64,000 bases of DNA from Vibrio neptunius (lineage in GTDB: Bacteria > Pseudomonadota > Gammaproteobacteria > Enterobacterales > Vibrionaceae), in assembly GCF_000967495.1 (NCBI RefSeq), contig NZ_JXXU01000006.1:1-64000 (forward strand). Reading direction: 5' to 3'. The translations under genes were made by a program, and so were the position numbers. The notes under the pieces were generated by a model, which had not been told where the DNA came from, made no database searches, and saw only the letters and a list, made by a program, of their open reading frames with translations. This document shows, piece after piece, positions 34,973 to 44,024 of the stretch (positions are counted from its first letter, which is position 1; the number at the start of each line of letters is the position of its first letter).

Positions 34973-35686
34973 ATGTTTACAGGAATTGTCTCCTCCATTG
35001 CGACAATAAAACGAATTGATGATCGCGGAGGAATTCGAACCTTTGAACTTGAGTTTGTCGATGACTTTTGTGAGGGCTTAACCATCGGAGCGAGTGTAGC
35101 TGTTGACGGTGTCTGCTTAACGGTCACACGCCAAATCAGTGACACCCGAGCATCTTTTGATGTTGTATTACCTAGCATTCAGATCACAACTCTCGGAAGC
35201 GTGCAGGTTGGTTCGCTCGTTAACGTTGAACGGGCCGCCAAGGACGGTGCCGAGATTGGTGGTCACCCTTTGTCCGGGCATATCGATGCGCAGGCTCCAA
35301 TTGTCTCGATCGAAGCAACAGACAACAACTATCGGCTGCGTTTTGGGCTCCCTGAAAGCGTGAGTTCTTATGTGTTTGCAAAAGGATATATCGCTATCAA
35401 CGGTGCTAGCTTGACCGTGTCGGCTGTCGACCATCAAGCTCAGTGGCTTGAAGTCTGGCTGATTCCAGAAACCCGACGACAAACAACGCTGGGTGCCAAA
35501 TTGGTTGGCGACCGAGTCAACATTGAAATTGATCGTGGGACTCAAGTGGTTGTCGATACCATCAAGGCATCTGTCGCTGACACCTTGGGGCCTTTACTGC
35601 CCCATTTTGAGCAGTTTCTCGCTGCGCAAGGCAGTAGCCTTGAAGCCCTAACGCACACATCAGCTAAACCTGTGCGACAGGCCTAA
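34973..35686 (+). CDS. ribE: Riboflavin synthase alpha subunit
   Basis: A 237-residue protein that dismutates two lumazines to riboflavin. The two homologous beta-barrel halves are visible: MFTGIVSSIATI with GASVAVDGVCLTV and VNVERAAKDG in the first, and KGYIAINGASLTVSAV with LIPETRRQTTLG and NIEIDRGTQ in the second. GGHPLSGHID is the usual link. The C-terminal tail is about 20 residues longer than in E. coli. It shares the FMN riboswitch with ribB; ATG follows AAGGAGTAACATCT. Confidence 0.94.
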   Translation: MFTGIVSSIATIKRIDDRGGIRTFELEFVDDFCEGLTIGASVAVDGVCLTVTRQISDTRASFDVVLPSIQITTLGSVQVGSLVNVERAAKDGAEIGGHPLSGHIDAQAPIVSIEATDNNYRLRFGLPESVSSYVFAKGYIAINGASLTVSAVDHQAQWLEVWLIPETRRQTTLGAKLVGDRVNIEIDRGTQVVVDTIKASVADTLGPLLPHFEQFLAAQGSSLEALTHTSAKPVRQA

Positions 35687-35723
35687 GCTTTGTATCGCGT
35701 CAGCGCTCAGCGCAGGCGCGATA

Positions 35724-36437
35724 TTACCTTAAACTTGGCTGATACTTCTGTTGCAACCTCTGTTGAGTACCGTCTTCAATTAATCCATCTAGATGGGCTT
35801 GCATCGTTGCAATAATGTCATCTGGTACTGAACGATGACAAGCAAGCCCCATCTTGATCGGGAATAAATCGAGAACTTTCTCAACAGGCAGCCCGTCCTG
35901 TTTGAAGGCGAGATATCGAGATTCAGCCAAAGCGACCATATCCACTCGCCCAGCAAATAACTTCAAGACAGATTTGGTTGCGTCATCAGCACGATCTAAT
36001 TGTTTGAAGCCCTGATCTCTTAAAAAGGTTTCTGCGACATCTTGATTTTGAACACCAATGCGATAGGACTTTGCTTCATCCATCGCATCAATATTGAAAC
36101 CAGCGTCTTGGTGCTTAATGAGTACAGACATGTTGATAGAAAGTGGTTCTACCCACTTAAACAAGTCTCGCCGCTCAGGCGTGTTTGAGGTCGTAAAAAC
36201 ACAGGTGAACGCTTGTGTCTGAGCTAGATGAAGAGCTCTCGCCCAAGGGTAAACCTGCATCTCGTATTTCAACCCAGAGCGATGGAGGATTTCCTCGACT
36301 TGTTCAGTCGCTATGCCTTTGAGTATACCGCTTTCCGTGTAGCTAAGCGGTGCATACTCTTCTGTTGTGATCGACAACATCAAGCTCGCGTAGACCGGCG
36401 AAATGTTCAATACACATAGCAACCACAAAATTCTCAT
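35724..36437 (-). CDS. Periplasmic solute-binding protein, SBP family 3 type
   Basis: A 237-residue exported protein. Signal peptide about residues 1-17 (LWLLCVLNISPVYA). The fold of amino-acid binding proteins is suggested by TTEEYAPLSYTESGILKGIATE, WARALHLAQ, TPERRDLFKWV and the SYRIGVQNQDVAE block. No permease or ATPase follows, so it may be an orphan or a sensor-type binding protein. ATG at 36437 has AGGAGGGTGTGC before it; the upstream GTG is too close to that site. Confidence 0.8.
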   Translation of the reverse strand: MRILWLLCVLNISPVYASLMLSITTEEYAPLSYTESGILKGIATEQVEEILHRSGLKYEMQVYPWARALHLAQTQAFTCVFTTSNTPERRDLFKWVEPLSINMSVLIKHQDAGFNIDAMDEAKSYRIGVQNQDVAETFLRDQGFKQLDRADDATKSVLKLFAGRVDMVALAESRYLAFKQDGLPVEKVLDLFPIKMGLACHRSVPDDIIATMQAHLDGLIEDGTQQRLQQKYQPSLR

Positions 36438-36603
36438 GCACACCCTCCTAGTAATTTAGGGTAGTATTACAACGGTTAATTTGCCCAACTAAAAAGTGCC
36501 ATGTACAACGCAGCTCGTCGAAAAACAAAAGGTCAACTCACATTGCACGGGACGACAAATAACCATGGGAGTTCATGCCTCAACAGAGGCTTGTGAATTT
36601 GGC

Positions 36604-37512
36604 TCACCCGCGTGCCGCAAGGTCTTTGCTGAACGCCTCTAATAAAAAGTCGATAAAGACCTTTTTACGCTTCGGCATCAGTTGCCGATCTGCGTAGACC
36701 AAGCTCACTAGCACTTCTGGCATTTGATACTCAGGAAGCAGTTGAATAAGCCGCCCGCTAGCAAAGTGCTCTCGACAAATGAACTCGGGTAGTACTGCGA
36801 TGCCAAGCCCGTCCAAACAGGCCTTAAGGCAGGCAGTAATGGTGTTAACTCGTAATCGGTGTGGCAGGTCAATTTGTAATGAATCCCCGTCTTCCGGGAT
36901 CAAATGCCATTTAGGTAGCCTTACCGCACGGTTAAACACCTCAACCATTTGATGCGGTGGAATTAAGTCACGATGAGACTCTATACCGCCATACTCTTTC
37001 AGGTATTCTGGGCTAGCAACTAGTACGCGTTGAGATCTCGTCAGTGGGCGAGAAACCAAAGCAGAGTCTTCTAATTCACCAATTTGCGCGTACAAATCAA
37101 TGCCTTCAGCGATGATGTCGACTTCTCGATTAGACAGTTCGAGGTTTATGGTGACGCTAGGGTATTCCTTGAGAAAAGCATTGATGTATGAACCCATGAT
37201 TTGATGCCCGAGCTCTACTGGCAACACCACATTTAAAGGCCCACGAATCAAATCCTGATTGGCAGAGACTTCAAGCTCAGCCTGATTTATGATCTCTAGC
37301 ATTTGCAGGCTGGATTGATAAAACCGCTCACCTTCCGGTGTTAACACTAAACTTCTCGTCGAACGCGTGATCAAGCGCACGCCTAGATGCTTTTCTAGCT
37401 CAACTAACTTTCGGCTCACAGTTGACTTGGTCATATTCAGCGTATCCGCTGCATGAGTAAAACTCCCACAATCAACAACTTGTGCGAAAACAGTAATCGC
37501 ATTCAAATCCAT
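36604..37512 (-). CDS. LysR-family regulator divergent to EmrAB-type pump
   Basis: A 302-residue LysR protein of the CrgA/AaeR-like group. The helix-turn-helix is VVDCGSFTHAADTLNMTKSTVSRKLVELEKHLGVRLI. The effector domain starts GPLNVVLPVELG. It is divergent from an HlyD/EmrB pump pair with 132 bases between, so it most likely regulates that pump. The inducer is probably a substrate of the pump. Confidence 0.9.
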   Translation of the reverse strand: MDLNAITVFAQVVDCGSFTHAADTLNMTKSTVSRKLVELEKHLGVRLITRSTRSLVLTPEGERFYQSSLQMLEIINQAELEVSANQDLIRGPLNVVLPVELGHQIMGSYINAFLKEYPSVTINLELSNREVDIIAEGIDLYAQIGELEDSALVSRPLTRSQRVLVASPEYLKEYGGIESHRDLIPPHQMVEVFNRAVRLPKWHLIPEDGDSLQIDLPHRLRVNTITACLKACLDGLGIAVLPEFICREHFASGRLIQLLPEYQMPEVLVSLVYADRQLMPKRKKVFIDFLLEAFSKDLAARG

Positions 37513-37644
37513 CTCATCACCTTACGCCTTAATTAGTTAAATTTTTGCAACAGTGTTTCTTTTTTTTCCTATCTTATCAATCAATCCAGATCATTTACAC
37601 TTTGTAACATCTGCTGAAGACGAAAACTGAATACGAGAAAAATA

Positions 37645-38700
37645 ATGACGAATACACACACCGAGACTAAGCCAGTAAAATCCAGAAAAGCGCCTCTTAT
37701 CGCAACAGCCATTATGCTGTCACTGGGCTTGCTGGGAGGTGGGTACTGGTTTGGATACGGTCAGTACTTCGAATCGACTGACAATGCCTACCTTCAGGGA
37801 GAGATCACCACCATCAGCCCTAAAGTGGCTGGCTACATTGAACACTCCTTTGTCAGTGACAACCAAAAAGTCAAAAAAGGCGACCTATTAGTACAAATTG
37901 ACGACCGTGACTACCGAACTGCACTCGAACAAGCGCAAGCGCACCTTACCGTCACCCAATCCAGCGTAGAGAATTTGAAGGCGCAGCAGACCTTGCAGCA
38001 AAGCCAAATCCATCAAGCAGAAAGCCGCGTCGATTCAGCAAAAGCAGAATATGATCGCGCTGTTCAGCAAGTACAACGTTCACGCAGCCTTCTTAAACGC
38101 AATTACGCTTCGCAAGATGAAGTCGACAGCATGCTGGCTCAACAAAAAGTTACTCAGGCGGAGCTCGATGAAGCAAAAGCAAGCTTGGTTGCCGCTCACG
38201 ATCAACTTGCGGTCATCGATAGTGATATTAAACAGGCTCAAGCGTCCATCGTTGAGTCTCAAACAGCTGTAGAGCAAGCTCAGCTCAACCTTGACTACAC
38301 TAAAATCTATGCGCCGGTAGATGGTATCGTGGGCAAGCGCAGTGTGCGTGAAGGTCTTTTGGTTCAGGCTGGCACACCATTAATGAGCTTAGTACCGACC
38401 AGTGACGTGTGGATAGAAGCGAACTTCAAAGAGACTCAATTAAGCGGTATTCATCAGGGACAAAAAGTTGAGATCGAGCTGGATGCCTTTCCGGGCCAAC
38501 CATTAGAAGGTGTCGTAGACAGTTTTTCACCTGCCACTGGCGCCAAATTTGCGCTATTGCCTCCGGAGAATGCGACAGGTAACTTCACCAAGATTGTTCA
38601 GCGCGTGCCCGTTAAGATCACCATCCCTGATCAACAAGCATTGAAAGGCCGACTACTACCGGGGTTATCGGTTGTGGCAACTATAGATACCAGAGGTTAA
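37645..38700 (+). CDS. HlyD/EmrA-family membrane fusion protein
   Basis: A 351-residue periplasmic adaptor. One N-terminal membrane segment (about 19-37) is followed by the biotinyl-lipoyl-like half ISPKVAGYIEHSFVSDNQKVKKGDLL, a long coiled coil of about 130 residues, the second half DYTKIYAPVDGIVGKRSVREGLLVQAG and a beta-barrel end. It bridges the EmrB-type pump encoded three bases downstream to an outer-membrane channel. Drug or fatty-acid-type substrates are usual for the family. Confidence 0.92.
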   Translation: MTNTHTETKPVKSRKAPLIATAIMLSLGLLGGGYWFGYGQYFESTDNAYLQGEITTISPKVAGYIEHSFVSDNQKVKKGDLLVQIDDRDYRTALEQAQAHLTVTQSSVENLKAQQTLQQSQIHQAESRVDSAKAEYDRAVQQVQRSRSLLKRNYASQDEVDSMLAQQKVTQAELDEAKASLVAAHDQLAVIDSDIKQAQASIVESQTAVEQAQLNLDYTKIYAPVDGIVGKRSVREGLLVQAGTPLMSLVPTSDVWIEANFKETQLSGIHQGQKVEIELDAFPGQPLEGVVDSFSPATGAKFALLPPENATGNFTKIVQRVPVKITIPDQQALKGRLLPGLSVVATIDTRG

Positions 38701-38703
38701 TCC

Positions 38704-40254
38704 ATGTCGGATGTAACCTTAAACGCGCCTGCCGTTCAAGAGAATCAAGTATCGACACGCCACTGGATCGCTTTATTTGGTGGCTTGATTGGCGCCTTCA
38801 TGGCCATTCTCGACATTCAGATCACCAACTCGTCACTGAAAGACATACAAGGTGCATTGTCGGCGACTCTGGATGAGAGTTCATGGATTTCGACGTCTTA
38901 TTTGGTCGCGGAGATGATTGCTATTCCACTCAGTGGCTGGTTATCTAAAGCACTAGGCAAGCGTCGTTACCTAACTTGGACAACGGCAATTTTCACACTT
39001 TCATCACTGCTTTGTTCCTTCTCATGGAACATGACCTCGATGATCGTCTTTCGTGCAATGCAAGGTTTTAGTGGTGGCGCATTAATTCCTCTCGCCTTCT
39101 CTCTGGTTATTCAGCTACTGCCGATTAACAAGCGAGCCGTTGGTATGGCGTTGTTCGGTGTTACCGCGACGTTTGCTCCGTCCATCGGCCCAACATTTGG
39201 TGGCTGGCTGACGGAAAATCTTTCCTGGCACTACATCTTTTATATCAATATTCCACCAGCGCTTCTGGTGATTACAATGATTCGCTATGGCTTGGATGAC
39301 GAGAAGCTAAATCTAAATACCCTCAAAAAAGCTGATTGGTTCGGCATTGCGACCATGGCGCTGGGTTTGGGCTGTCTCGAAGTTGTGTTAGAAGAAGGAA
39401 ACCGTGAAGAGTGGTTCAGCTCTAGCTTTATCATTACGCTAAGCATTATCTCTGCCGTGAGCTTAGTGTACTTCGTTATCAATGAGTTACAGCATAAGAA
39501 GCCGTTAGTAAACCTAAGATTGCTACGTGACGGGCAGTTTGCCATGTCGTGCATCGCTTATCTGATTTTGGGCATGGCCTTGCTAGGTTCAATCTATGTG
39601 CTACCTCTGTACTTAACTCAGATCCAACAATACAACGCGATGGAGATTGGTGAAGTCTTGATGTGGATGGGCTTTCCTCAGCTCTTGATCTTTCCGCTGG
39701 TTCCTAAGCTGACTCAAATCATCAAACCCAAGTACTTGGTCACCTTTGGCTTTGCTATGTTTGGCTTAAGTTGCTACGTCAATACTCACATGACGATAGA
39801 TTTTGGTGGTCATCAGCTCATTCTATCGATGATCCTACGTGCAATTGGCAGCCCATTCATTATGGTACCTTTATCTCTAGTCGCGATGAAAAACATCAGC
39901 AAGCTAGACACTCCAGATGCCTCGACACTGACCAATGTTATGCGAAACCTTGGCGGGGCTTTTAGCATTGCCATTATTGCAACCTTGCTCGACAACAAAA
40001 CCCGCGAACACCTCGCACATATTAAAGAATCTCTGCCGTCGGTGAGTACATTAGGTTGGGATACTCTGCATCAGCAGCAAGCCTTCTTTATGCAATCTGG
40101 AAGTGACACCGCAACAGCCATGATGCAAGCGCAAGCCAGTTTACTCAGTACCATGCAACGCGACGCCGCGATCATGGCCTACAACGATGTCTTCCTGATG
40201 ATGACCGCCTTTCTAGCGTTAGCAGCGGTACTCATTCTTAATATGAAGAACTAA
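38704..40254 (+). CDS. EmrB/DHA2-type MFS multidrug pump, 14 membrane segments
   Basis: A 516-residue MFS carrier of the DHA2 (14-segment) group. Motif A-like GWLSKALGKRRYL, motif C region GPTFGGWLTENLSWHYIFYINIPPAL and the first-segment motif LDIQITNSSLKDIQG (usual LDxTIVNVALP place, altered) are present. It uses the proton gradient to export drugs together with the adaptor just upstream and an outer-membrane channel such as TolC. Start codon is three bases after the adaptor's stop. Confidence 0.93.
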   Translation: MSDVTLNAPAVQENQVSTRHWIALFGGLIGAFMAILDIQITNSSLKDIQGALSATLDESSWISTSYLVAEMIAIPLSGWLSKALGKRRYLTWTTAIFTLSSLLCSFSWNMTSMIVFRAMQGFSGGALIPLAFSLVIQLLPINKRAVGMALFGVTATFAPSIGPTFGGWLTENLSWHYIFYINIPPALLVITMIRYGLDDEKLNLNTLKKADWFGIATMALGLGCLEVVLEEGNREEWFSSSFIITLSIISAVSLVYFVINELQHKKPLVNLRLLRDGQFAMSCIAYLILGMALLGSIYVLPLYLTQIQQYNAMEIGEVLMWMGFPQLLIFPLVPKLTQIIKPKYLVTFGFAMFGLSCYVNTHMTIDFGGHQLILSMILRAIGSPFIMVPLSLVAMKNISKLDTPDASTLTNVMRNLGGAFSIAIIATLLDNKTREHLAHIKESLPSVSTLGWDTLHQQQAFFMQSGSDTATAMMQAQASLLSTMQRDAAIMAYNDVFLMMTAFLALAAVLILNMKN

Positions 40255-40287
40255 ATTGATGGCGAAGGAACAAATCTGGGCGCGACG

Positions 40288-40623
40288 TTACCAAGTCACT
40301 TCGCGTCCATTTTCCACCACGAAGCCTGAACTTAGAATCGTTGTCATAACCAATACGTTTTTAGGCTCGACTGAAAAACTCTCTGATAATGCTTTAGCCA
40401 ACCCCAACTGTAGCGCGATCACTGACTTTTCTGACCAGACTGACGGCAAACAAAGATTCGCAATGATTGAGTACGCCTTCCCCTCTTGCCACTCAGCCCG
40501 AACAAAATTAATGGTCATATCTGTGGCAGGTTGCTCAGACAAATTGCCCCAGCGCTCAATCACTTCACCGGTCTCTGCTTTGGAAACCAAACCCGGCGAG
40601 ATTGTGCAATGTGCTATTGGCAT
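40288..40623 (-). CDS. Tautomerase-superfamily-like small protein
   Basis: A 111-residue protein starting MPIAHCTISPG, so Pro2 would become the N-terminal base after Met removal, as in 4-oxalocrotonate tautomerase and MIF-type enzymes. Two beta-alpha-beta units can be read, with a conserved-looking VMTTILSSGFVVENG near the end. Substrate unknown. ATG at 40623 follows AGGGGGTTGAT; longer in-frame forms lack that site and would hide the Pro. It starts one base from the stop of the DUF4345-like gene, so they form an operon. Confidence 0.68.
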   Translation of the reverse strand: MPIAHCTISPGLVSKAETGEVIERWGNLSEQPATDMTINFVRAEWQEGKAYSIIANLCLPSVWSEKSVIALQLGLAKALSESFSVEPKNVLVMTTILSSGFVVENGREVTW

Positions 40624-40624
40624 A

Positions 40625-41008
40625 TCAACCCCCTGCTTTTTCCGATTTAAACAGATATAGGGCAAGCAGCGACACCCCAACTTCTAACATCAGATAGAAA
40701 TGCATTGTACTGTTGGTTTCACCATCGCTGACCAAACCGATGATTCTCCCTGTCGCCATACTCCCATTGACAAAAATGACGGCCAGCAAGCCTGTACTGT
40801 GTGTTGACGTTTTTTGCGAAAGTAGGAATAGGACAAGCGCGACACCGACAGACATGCCCCCATAGGTTGCCCGCATATCAACCAACATGGATGTAGAAGT
40901 GGCATATCCACCAGTCGCTTGACTAAGCATACTGTTCGGGGCAATAGCGAACGCCAGACCATAGAAAAAGAATACGGCAGAAGTCAGTAGAATGAGGCCT
41001 TTTGACAT
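40625..41008 (-). CDS. DUF4345-like membrane protein
   Basis: A 127-residue protein with about four membrane segments: FFFYGLAFAIAP, VGVALVLFLLSQ, GLLAVIFVNGSM and YLMLEVGVSLLALYLF. The layout with RATYGGMSVG and MATGRIIGLVSDG fits DUF4345, whose role is unknown. First gene of a two-gene unit with the tautomerase-like protein. 41009-41285 upstream shows no convincing gene. Confidence 0.75.
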   Translation of the reverse strand: MSKGLILLTSAVFFFYGLAFAIAPNSMLSQATGGYATSTSMLVDMRATYGGMSVGVALVLFLLSQKTSTHSTGLLAVIFVNGSMATGRIIGLVSDGETNSTMHFYLMLEVGVSLLALYLFKSEKAGG

Positions 41009-41285
41009 TGGGAAGATTCCTCTACCTATAAAACACTAATTTGGCTTAACCTGAGCGAGCTTGAGATATGAGTGTAGCTCACCGTTTTTGCATTCGATGG
41101 CGGAATGAATATTGGCGGCTTGGCGGCCTACCACAGCAAATGTGTAGCAGCTATTCACTTTATAACGGTCACTAGCCTGCACCGTTTCGTCTATATTTTT
41201 AAGCTCACGCAGCTCTTGATGAGATTCTCACGAGAAGAGAGGCAACAATGTCTCAGTTTGGTTCATAATCCCCACTCTCAACTCG

Positions 41286-41681
41286 TTAACAAAGATGGTG
41301 ATTCACTCGCTTAAATTCTTCTATCGCTCGCTTATCTGCCTCAATCGAAACTGAATCTGATTCAAGCTTTTCCCAACTTATGCTCTCCGCTTCCAATGCT
41401 TTAATCTCACCTTGCCACTCACTAACTACGTAATAATGCAGTAGCTGTAGCTCGGAAGTGGGATGGTAAAGAGAACACAAGTAATGGTACTGATTTGCGG
41501 TAATATCTAATTCTTCTTTTAGCTCACGGCACAGGGCTTGTGGCTGAGTTTCGCCATCCTCTATATGTCCACCGGGAATACAGGTTAAGCCGGGGTCACT
41601 CGCTTTATGTATCGACCTCTTTTCAACCAATATTTGGTTGTTATCCACCAAAAGAAAAGACACACATTCAAAAGGCTGCAT
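41286..41681 (-). CDS. Nudix hydrolase
   Basis: A 131-residue Nudix protein. The Nudix box GGHIEDGETQPQALCRELKEELDI fits the Gx5Ex7REUxEExGU consensus almost fully, with the last Gly replaced by Asp-Ile. It cuts nucleoside diphosphates linked to a moiety X. Substrate unknown; the surrounding sequence is not that of MutT 8-oxo-dGTPase. Stands alone, 34 bases after the deformylase stop on the same strand (downstream of it). Confidence 0.88.
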   Translation of the reverse strand: MQPFECVSFLLVDNNQILVEKRSIHKASDPGLTCIPGGHIEDGETQPQALCRELKEELDITANQYHYLCSLYHPTSELQLLHYYVVSEWQGEIKALEAESISWEKLESDSVSIEADKRAIEEFKRVNHHLC

Positions 41682-41715
41682 TAAGTCTACTCCCTGTCTT
41701 TATCATTTTTCATGT

Positions 41716-42222
41716 TTAGTTTGCCATTGCCTTGATGTGTTTTTTCACTTTTTTTAATGCCATACGCTGCTTCAATGGGGAAAGGTAGTCAATAAACAGA
41801 TTACCTGCCAAGTGATCAATTTCATGTTGCATGACGATCGCAAGAAAATCATCACTTTCAATCCTTACAGGTTCTCCGTGTCTATCTAAAGCTTCAACGA
41901 CAACGGATGTGTAGCGCTCAACATCAGCGTAGTAGTCCGGGACGGATAAACACCCTTCTTGCCCCATAGCTAAATCCTTACCCTCAACCACTTCTGGGTT
42001 GACTAGTATCAGAGGCTGATCGCGGCTCTCCGACAGGTCGATGATAACGATAGACTCACGGCGGCCGACTTGAGTGGCCGCCAAACCAATTCCATTGCTT
42101 GTGGCATACAAGGTTTCCAGCATGTCATCGATTAGGGATTGAACGGATTGTATGTCCGATACCTTTTCAGCTTTGATCTTAAGCCTTGGATCAGGTGCGG
42201 TCAGAATCTTTAAAACAGCCAT
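41716..42222 (-). CDS. def: Peptide deformylase
   Basis: A 168-residue deformylase that removes the formyl group from new proteins. The three motifs are GIGLAATQVG, EGCLSVP with the metal Cys, and QHEIDHLAG with two metal His residues. The C-terminal helix is present. Length fits the type-1 enzyme. No fmt, sun or other usual neighbours are here, so this is probably an additional copy to the one beside fmt. Start ATG at 42222 follows AAGGAAACC. Confidence 0.93.
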   Translation of the reverse strand: MAVLKILTAPDPRLKIKAEKVSDIQSVQSLIDDMLETLYATSNGIGLAATQVGRRESIVIIDLSESRDQPLILVNPEVVEGKDLAMGQEGCLSVPDYYADVERYTSVVVEALDRHGEPVRIESDDFLAIVMQHEIDHLAGNLFIDYLSPLKQRMALKKVKKHIKAMAN

Positions 42223-42306
42223 TGGTTTCCTTATGTCAAAATTTATTGCGTAGATAATCTACCATGAAGGCGATATAAATCACTGTAAATAATTAATATA
42301 TATACG

Positions 42307-42339
42307 GAAACGCTCAAAGTTATTAGCTTTGAGCGTTTC
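42307..42339. terminator. Perfect 13-bp hairpin between GNAT and deformylase genes
   Basis: GAAACGCTCAAAG (42307-42319) pairs with CTTTGAGCGTTTC (42327-42339) around a 7-base loop. It lies after the GNAT gene on the minus strand. Confidence 0.65.
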
Positions 42340-42371
42340 TTCTGACAGGTTGAGTGACGACAAACCGGAAC

Positions 42372-42803
42372 TTAGAGCGTCATATGCAAAAGTGGAAATG
42401 GTTTCCCCAGATCATCAACAGGTGAGCGCGACTCGACATGGAACCCCATGTGTTTATAAAAGTCGACCGCCATTGGGTTTTGCTCATTCACATCTACTTT
42501 GTTTACACCAAGATGCTTAATGGCATATTGCAATAATGCTTTCCCCACTCCCTTGCCTCTCGCGGCGTCTAACACAAACAGCATTTCTACTTTTGCTTCA
42601 TGAACACCGACAAAGCCAAGAATGTTGCCGGTTTCATTTTTTATACACTTCAGTGTGACGGCCGGAAAAGCTTGTTCAATGATAATAGGTTTAAAAAACT
42701 CAATATCTTCTTCTGTTATGAAGTCATGAGTCGCTCGGACTGAGTTTTCCCAAACATCCAGCATTTCTGCAAAATGTTCAGGAAGCACATTTTCTACATT
42801 CAT
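42372..42803 (-). CDS. GNAT acetyltransferase
   Basis: A 143-residue GNAT. The motifs are GFVGVHEAKVEMLFVLDAARGKGVGKALL (strand plus acetyl-CoA loop) and VNEQNPMAVDFYKHMGFHV. It resembles the YafP/PhnO-sized group. The ATG at 42803 has GAGGTGG seven bases before it; longer in-frame starts (ATG at 42818, or at 42923) lack such a site and the longest would overlap the YjbR gene. Substrate unknown. Confidence 0.85.
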   Translation of the reverse strand: MNVENVLPEHFAEMLDVWENSVRATHDFITEEDIEFFKPIIIEQAFPAVTLKCIKNETGNILGFVGVHEAKVEMLFVLDAARGKGVGKALLQYAIKHLGVNKVDVNEQNPMAVDFYKHMGFHVESRSPVDDLGKPFPLLHMTL

Positions 42804-42898
42804 GTTGAGCCACCTCATTGGTAATTTGTATCGATGTGCAGCCGCGAATGCGAATCCTAACAACCGCGAGAAAGAAAGTATAGATTGATGACAGGATG

Positions 42899-43273
42899 CT
42901 AACGATTCGCTTCCAGATTCCACCCAAGTTCACTTTGCTTACGTTTACTCAAACCTGACGCCACCAGCCGATAAGACTCGCGCAAGTAGTACTCTAGTTC
43001 TTCATCGAGTTCACCCGACGTTTCCACTTGCTGAATCCATTTCATACCGCGATTCGCAAAGTAAGGCGCAGGAATATACCCATCATGATCGCTGAGAAAA
43101 TCAAAATTTAGCGGGGAGGTTTTAAACGTAAAAGCGGGGTTATCTGATTTACCCCAACCGCCGATAGCAAATACCTTGCCTCCTACTTTCCAAACATGAG
43201 AATCCCCCCATTGCACAATATGGGTAGTCGCGGGAAGCTCTGAACAAAACTGATTAAACTGATCGTAAGTCAT
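42899..43273 (-). CDS. YjbR/MmcQ-like DNA-binding-fold protein
   Basis: A 124-residue protein of the MmcQ/YjbR family. The pattern starts MTYDQFNQFCSELPATTHIVQWGDSHVWKVGGKVFA and continues FKTSPLNFDFLS with APYFANRGMKWIQ. The fold is CyaY-like with proposed DNA binding; no clear role is known. Single gene. Confidence 0.85.
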   Translation of the reverse strand: MTYDQFNQFCSELPATTHIVQWGDSHVWKVGGKVFAIGGWGKSDNPAFTFKTSPLNFDFLSDHDGYIPAPYFANRGMKWIQQVETSGELDEELEYYLRESYRLVASGLSKRKQSELGWNLEANR

Positions 43274-43304
43274 GCTTATCTCTTCAGTTATTTATAAATT
43301 AAGG

Positions 43305-43844
43305 TTAACGAGAGCTTAGCGTATCGAGAATAAATTGTGATCGTAGCTCTACACTACCAGTCGGGACTTCCGTTAAGGTGTAGCCAAATAATTTATACGC
43401 TTCGCGCATTTTTTCATAAGTGGCCACGGCTTCGGCAAAGCCTTGCTTTCTTTCCGCATCGTTGGCAAATATTTCTTTCCAAGGTGGGAACACAAACACC
43501 TGTAGGTTATGCCTGAGTTGATAGCAATGCTGTGTGAGATTATCAGTGAGGGTCAAGCCTTCTAGTAAGCTGTAACCGTAACTATCAACAATGCTTCGAT
43601 CAAAAAATACGTACTCTTCCCCAATGCCAATTCGACGATATTTGTCTATTTCTGCTGAAACCATGGCGTTACGGAAAGCGGTTTTGTCCAACCATGGAAG
43701 GGCATTGCCACCACTCTCGACCTGTTGTTGAATCACTCGTCGGCCAACTTCATCGGCGGTCTTGTACCCCAGACTTTGCAGGTGTTCAATTACTGATGTT
43801 TTCCCTGAACCGGGCCCACCTGTAAATACAATAAAACGTTCCAT
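43305..43844 (-). CDS. AAA-type NTPase/kinase-like protein
   Basis: A 179-residue P-loop protein. Walker A is GGPGSGKTS at residues 9-17, followed by DEVGRRVIQQQ and the acidic FDRSIVDS (about residues 98-105) that could be Walker B-like. It resembles the AAA_28 group of predicted small kinases/ATPases. Substrate unknown. ATG at 43844 follows AGAGGAATTCA; an in-frame upstream start would add about 20 residues without a good site. Confidence 0.82.
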   Translation of the reverse strand: MERFIVFTGGPGSGKTSVIEHLQSLGYKTADEVGRRVIQQQVESGGNALPWLDKTAFRNAMVSAEIDKYRRIGIGEEYVFFDRSIVDSYGYSLLEGLTLTDNLTQHCYQLRHNLQVFVFPPWKEIFANDAERKQGFAEAVATYEKMREAYKLFGYTLTEVPTGSVELRSQFILDTLSSR

Positions 43845-43971
43845 TGAATTCCTCTTAGCTGAATAAAAAAAACCGAATTTATAGCGACTTAATAAAATTA
43901 GCACATATTACAGCAATGATGTGATACCAAGAAAGAAGTGAAATTTGAGAAGGGCTACTTTGAAGTGTTTA

Positions 43972-43993
43972 GGCGGGATAACTCTATCCCGCC
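43972..43993 (-). terminator. Hairpin after the porin gene
   Basis: GGCGGGATA and TATCCCGCC form a perfect 9-bp stem with a 4-base loop, 32 bases after the porin's stop on the minus strand. Few T residues follow. Confidence 0.55.
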
Positions 43994-44024
43994 CAGCAAG
44001 AAAAGTTAGTGGACTACGAAGCGT

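Noticed and set aside
41105..41314. 69-codon plus-strand frame between DUF4345-like and Nudix genes
   Set aside because: No ribosome site, and its end overlaps the Nudix gene on the other strand.
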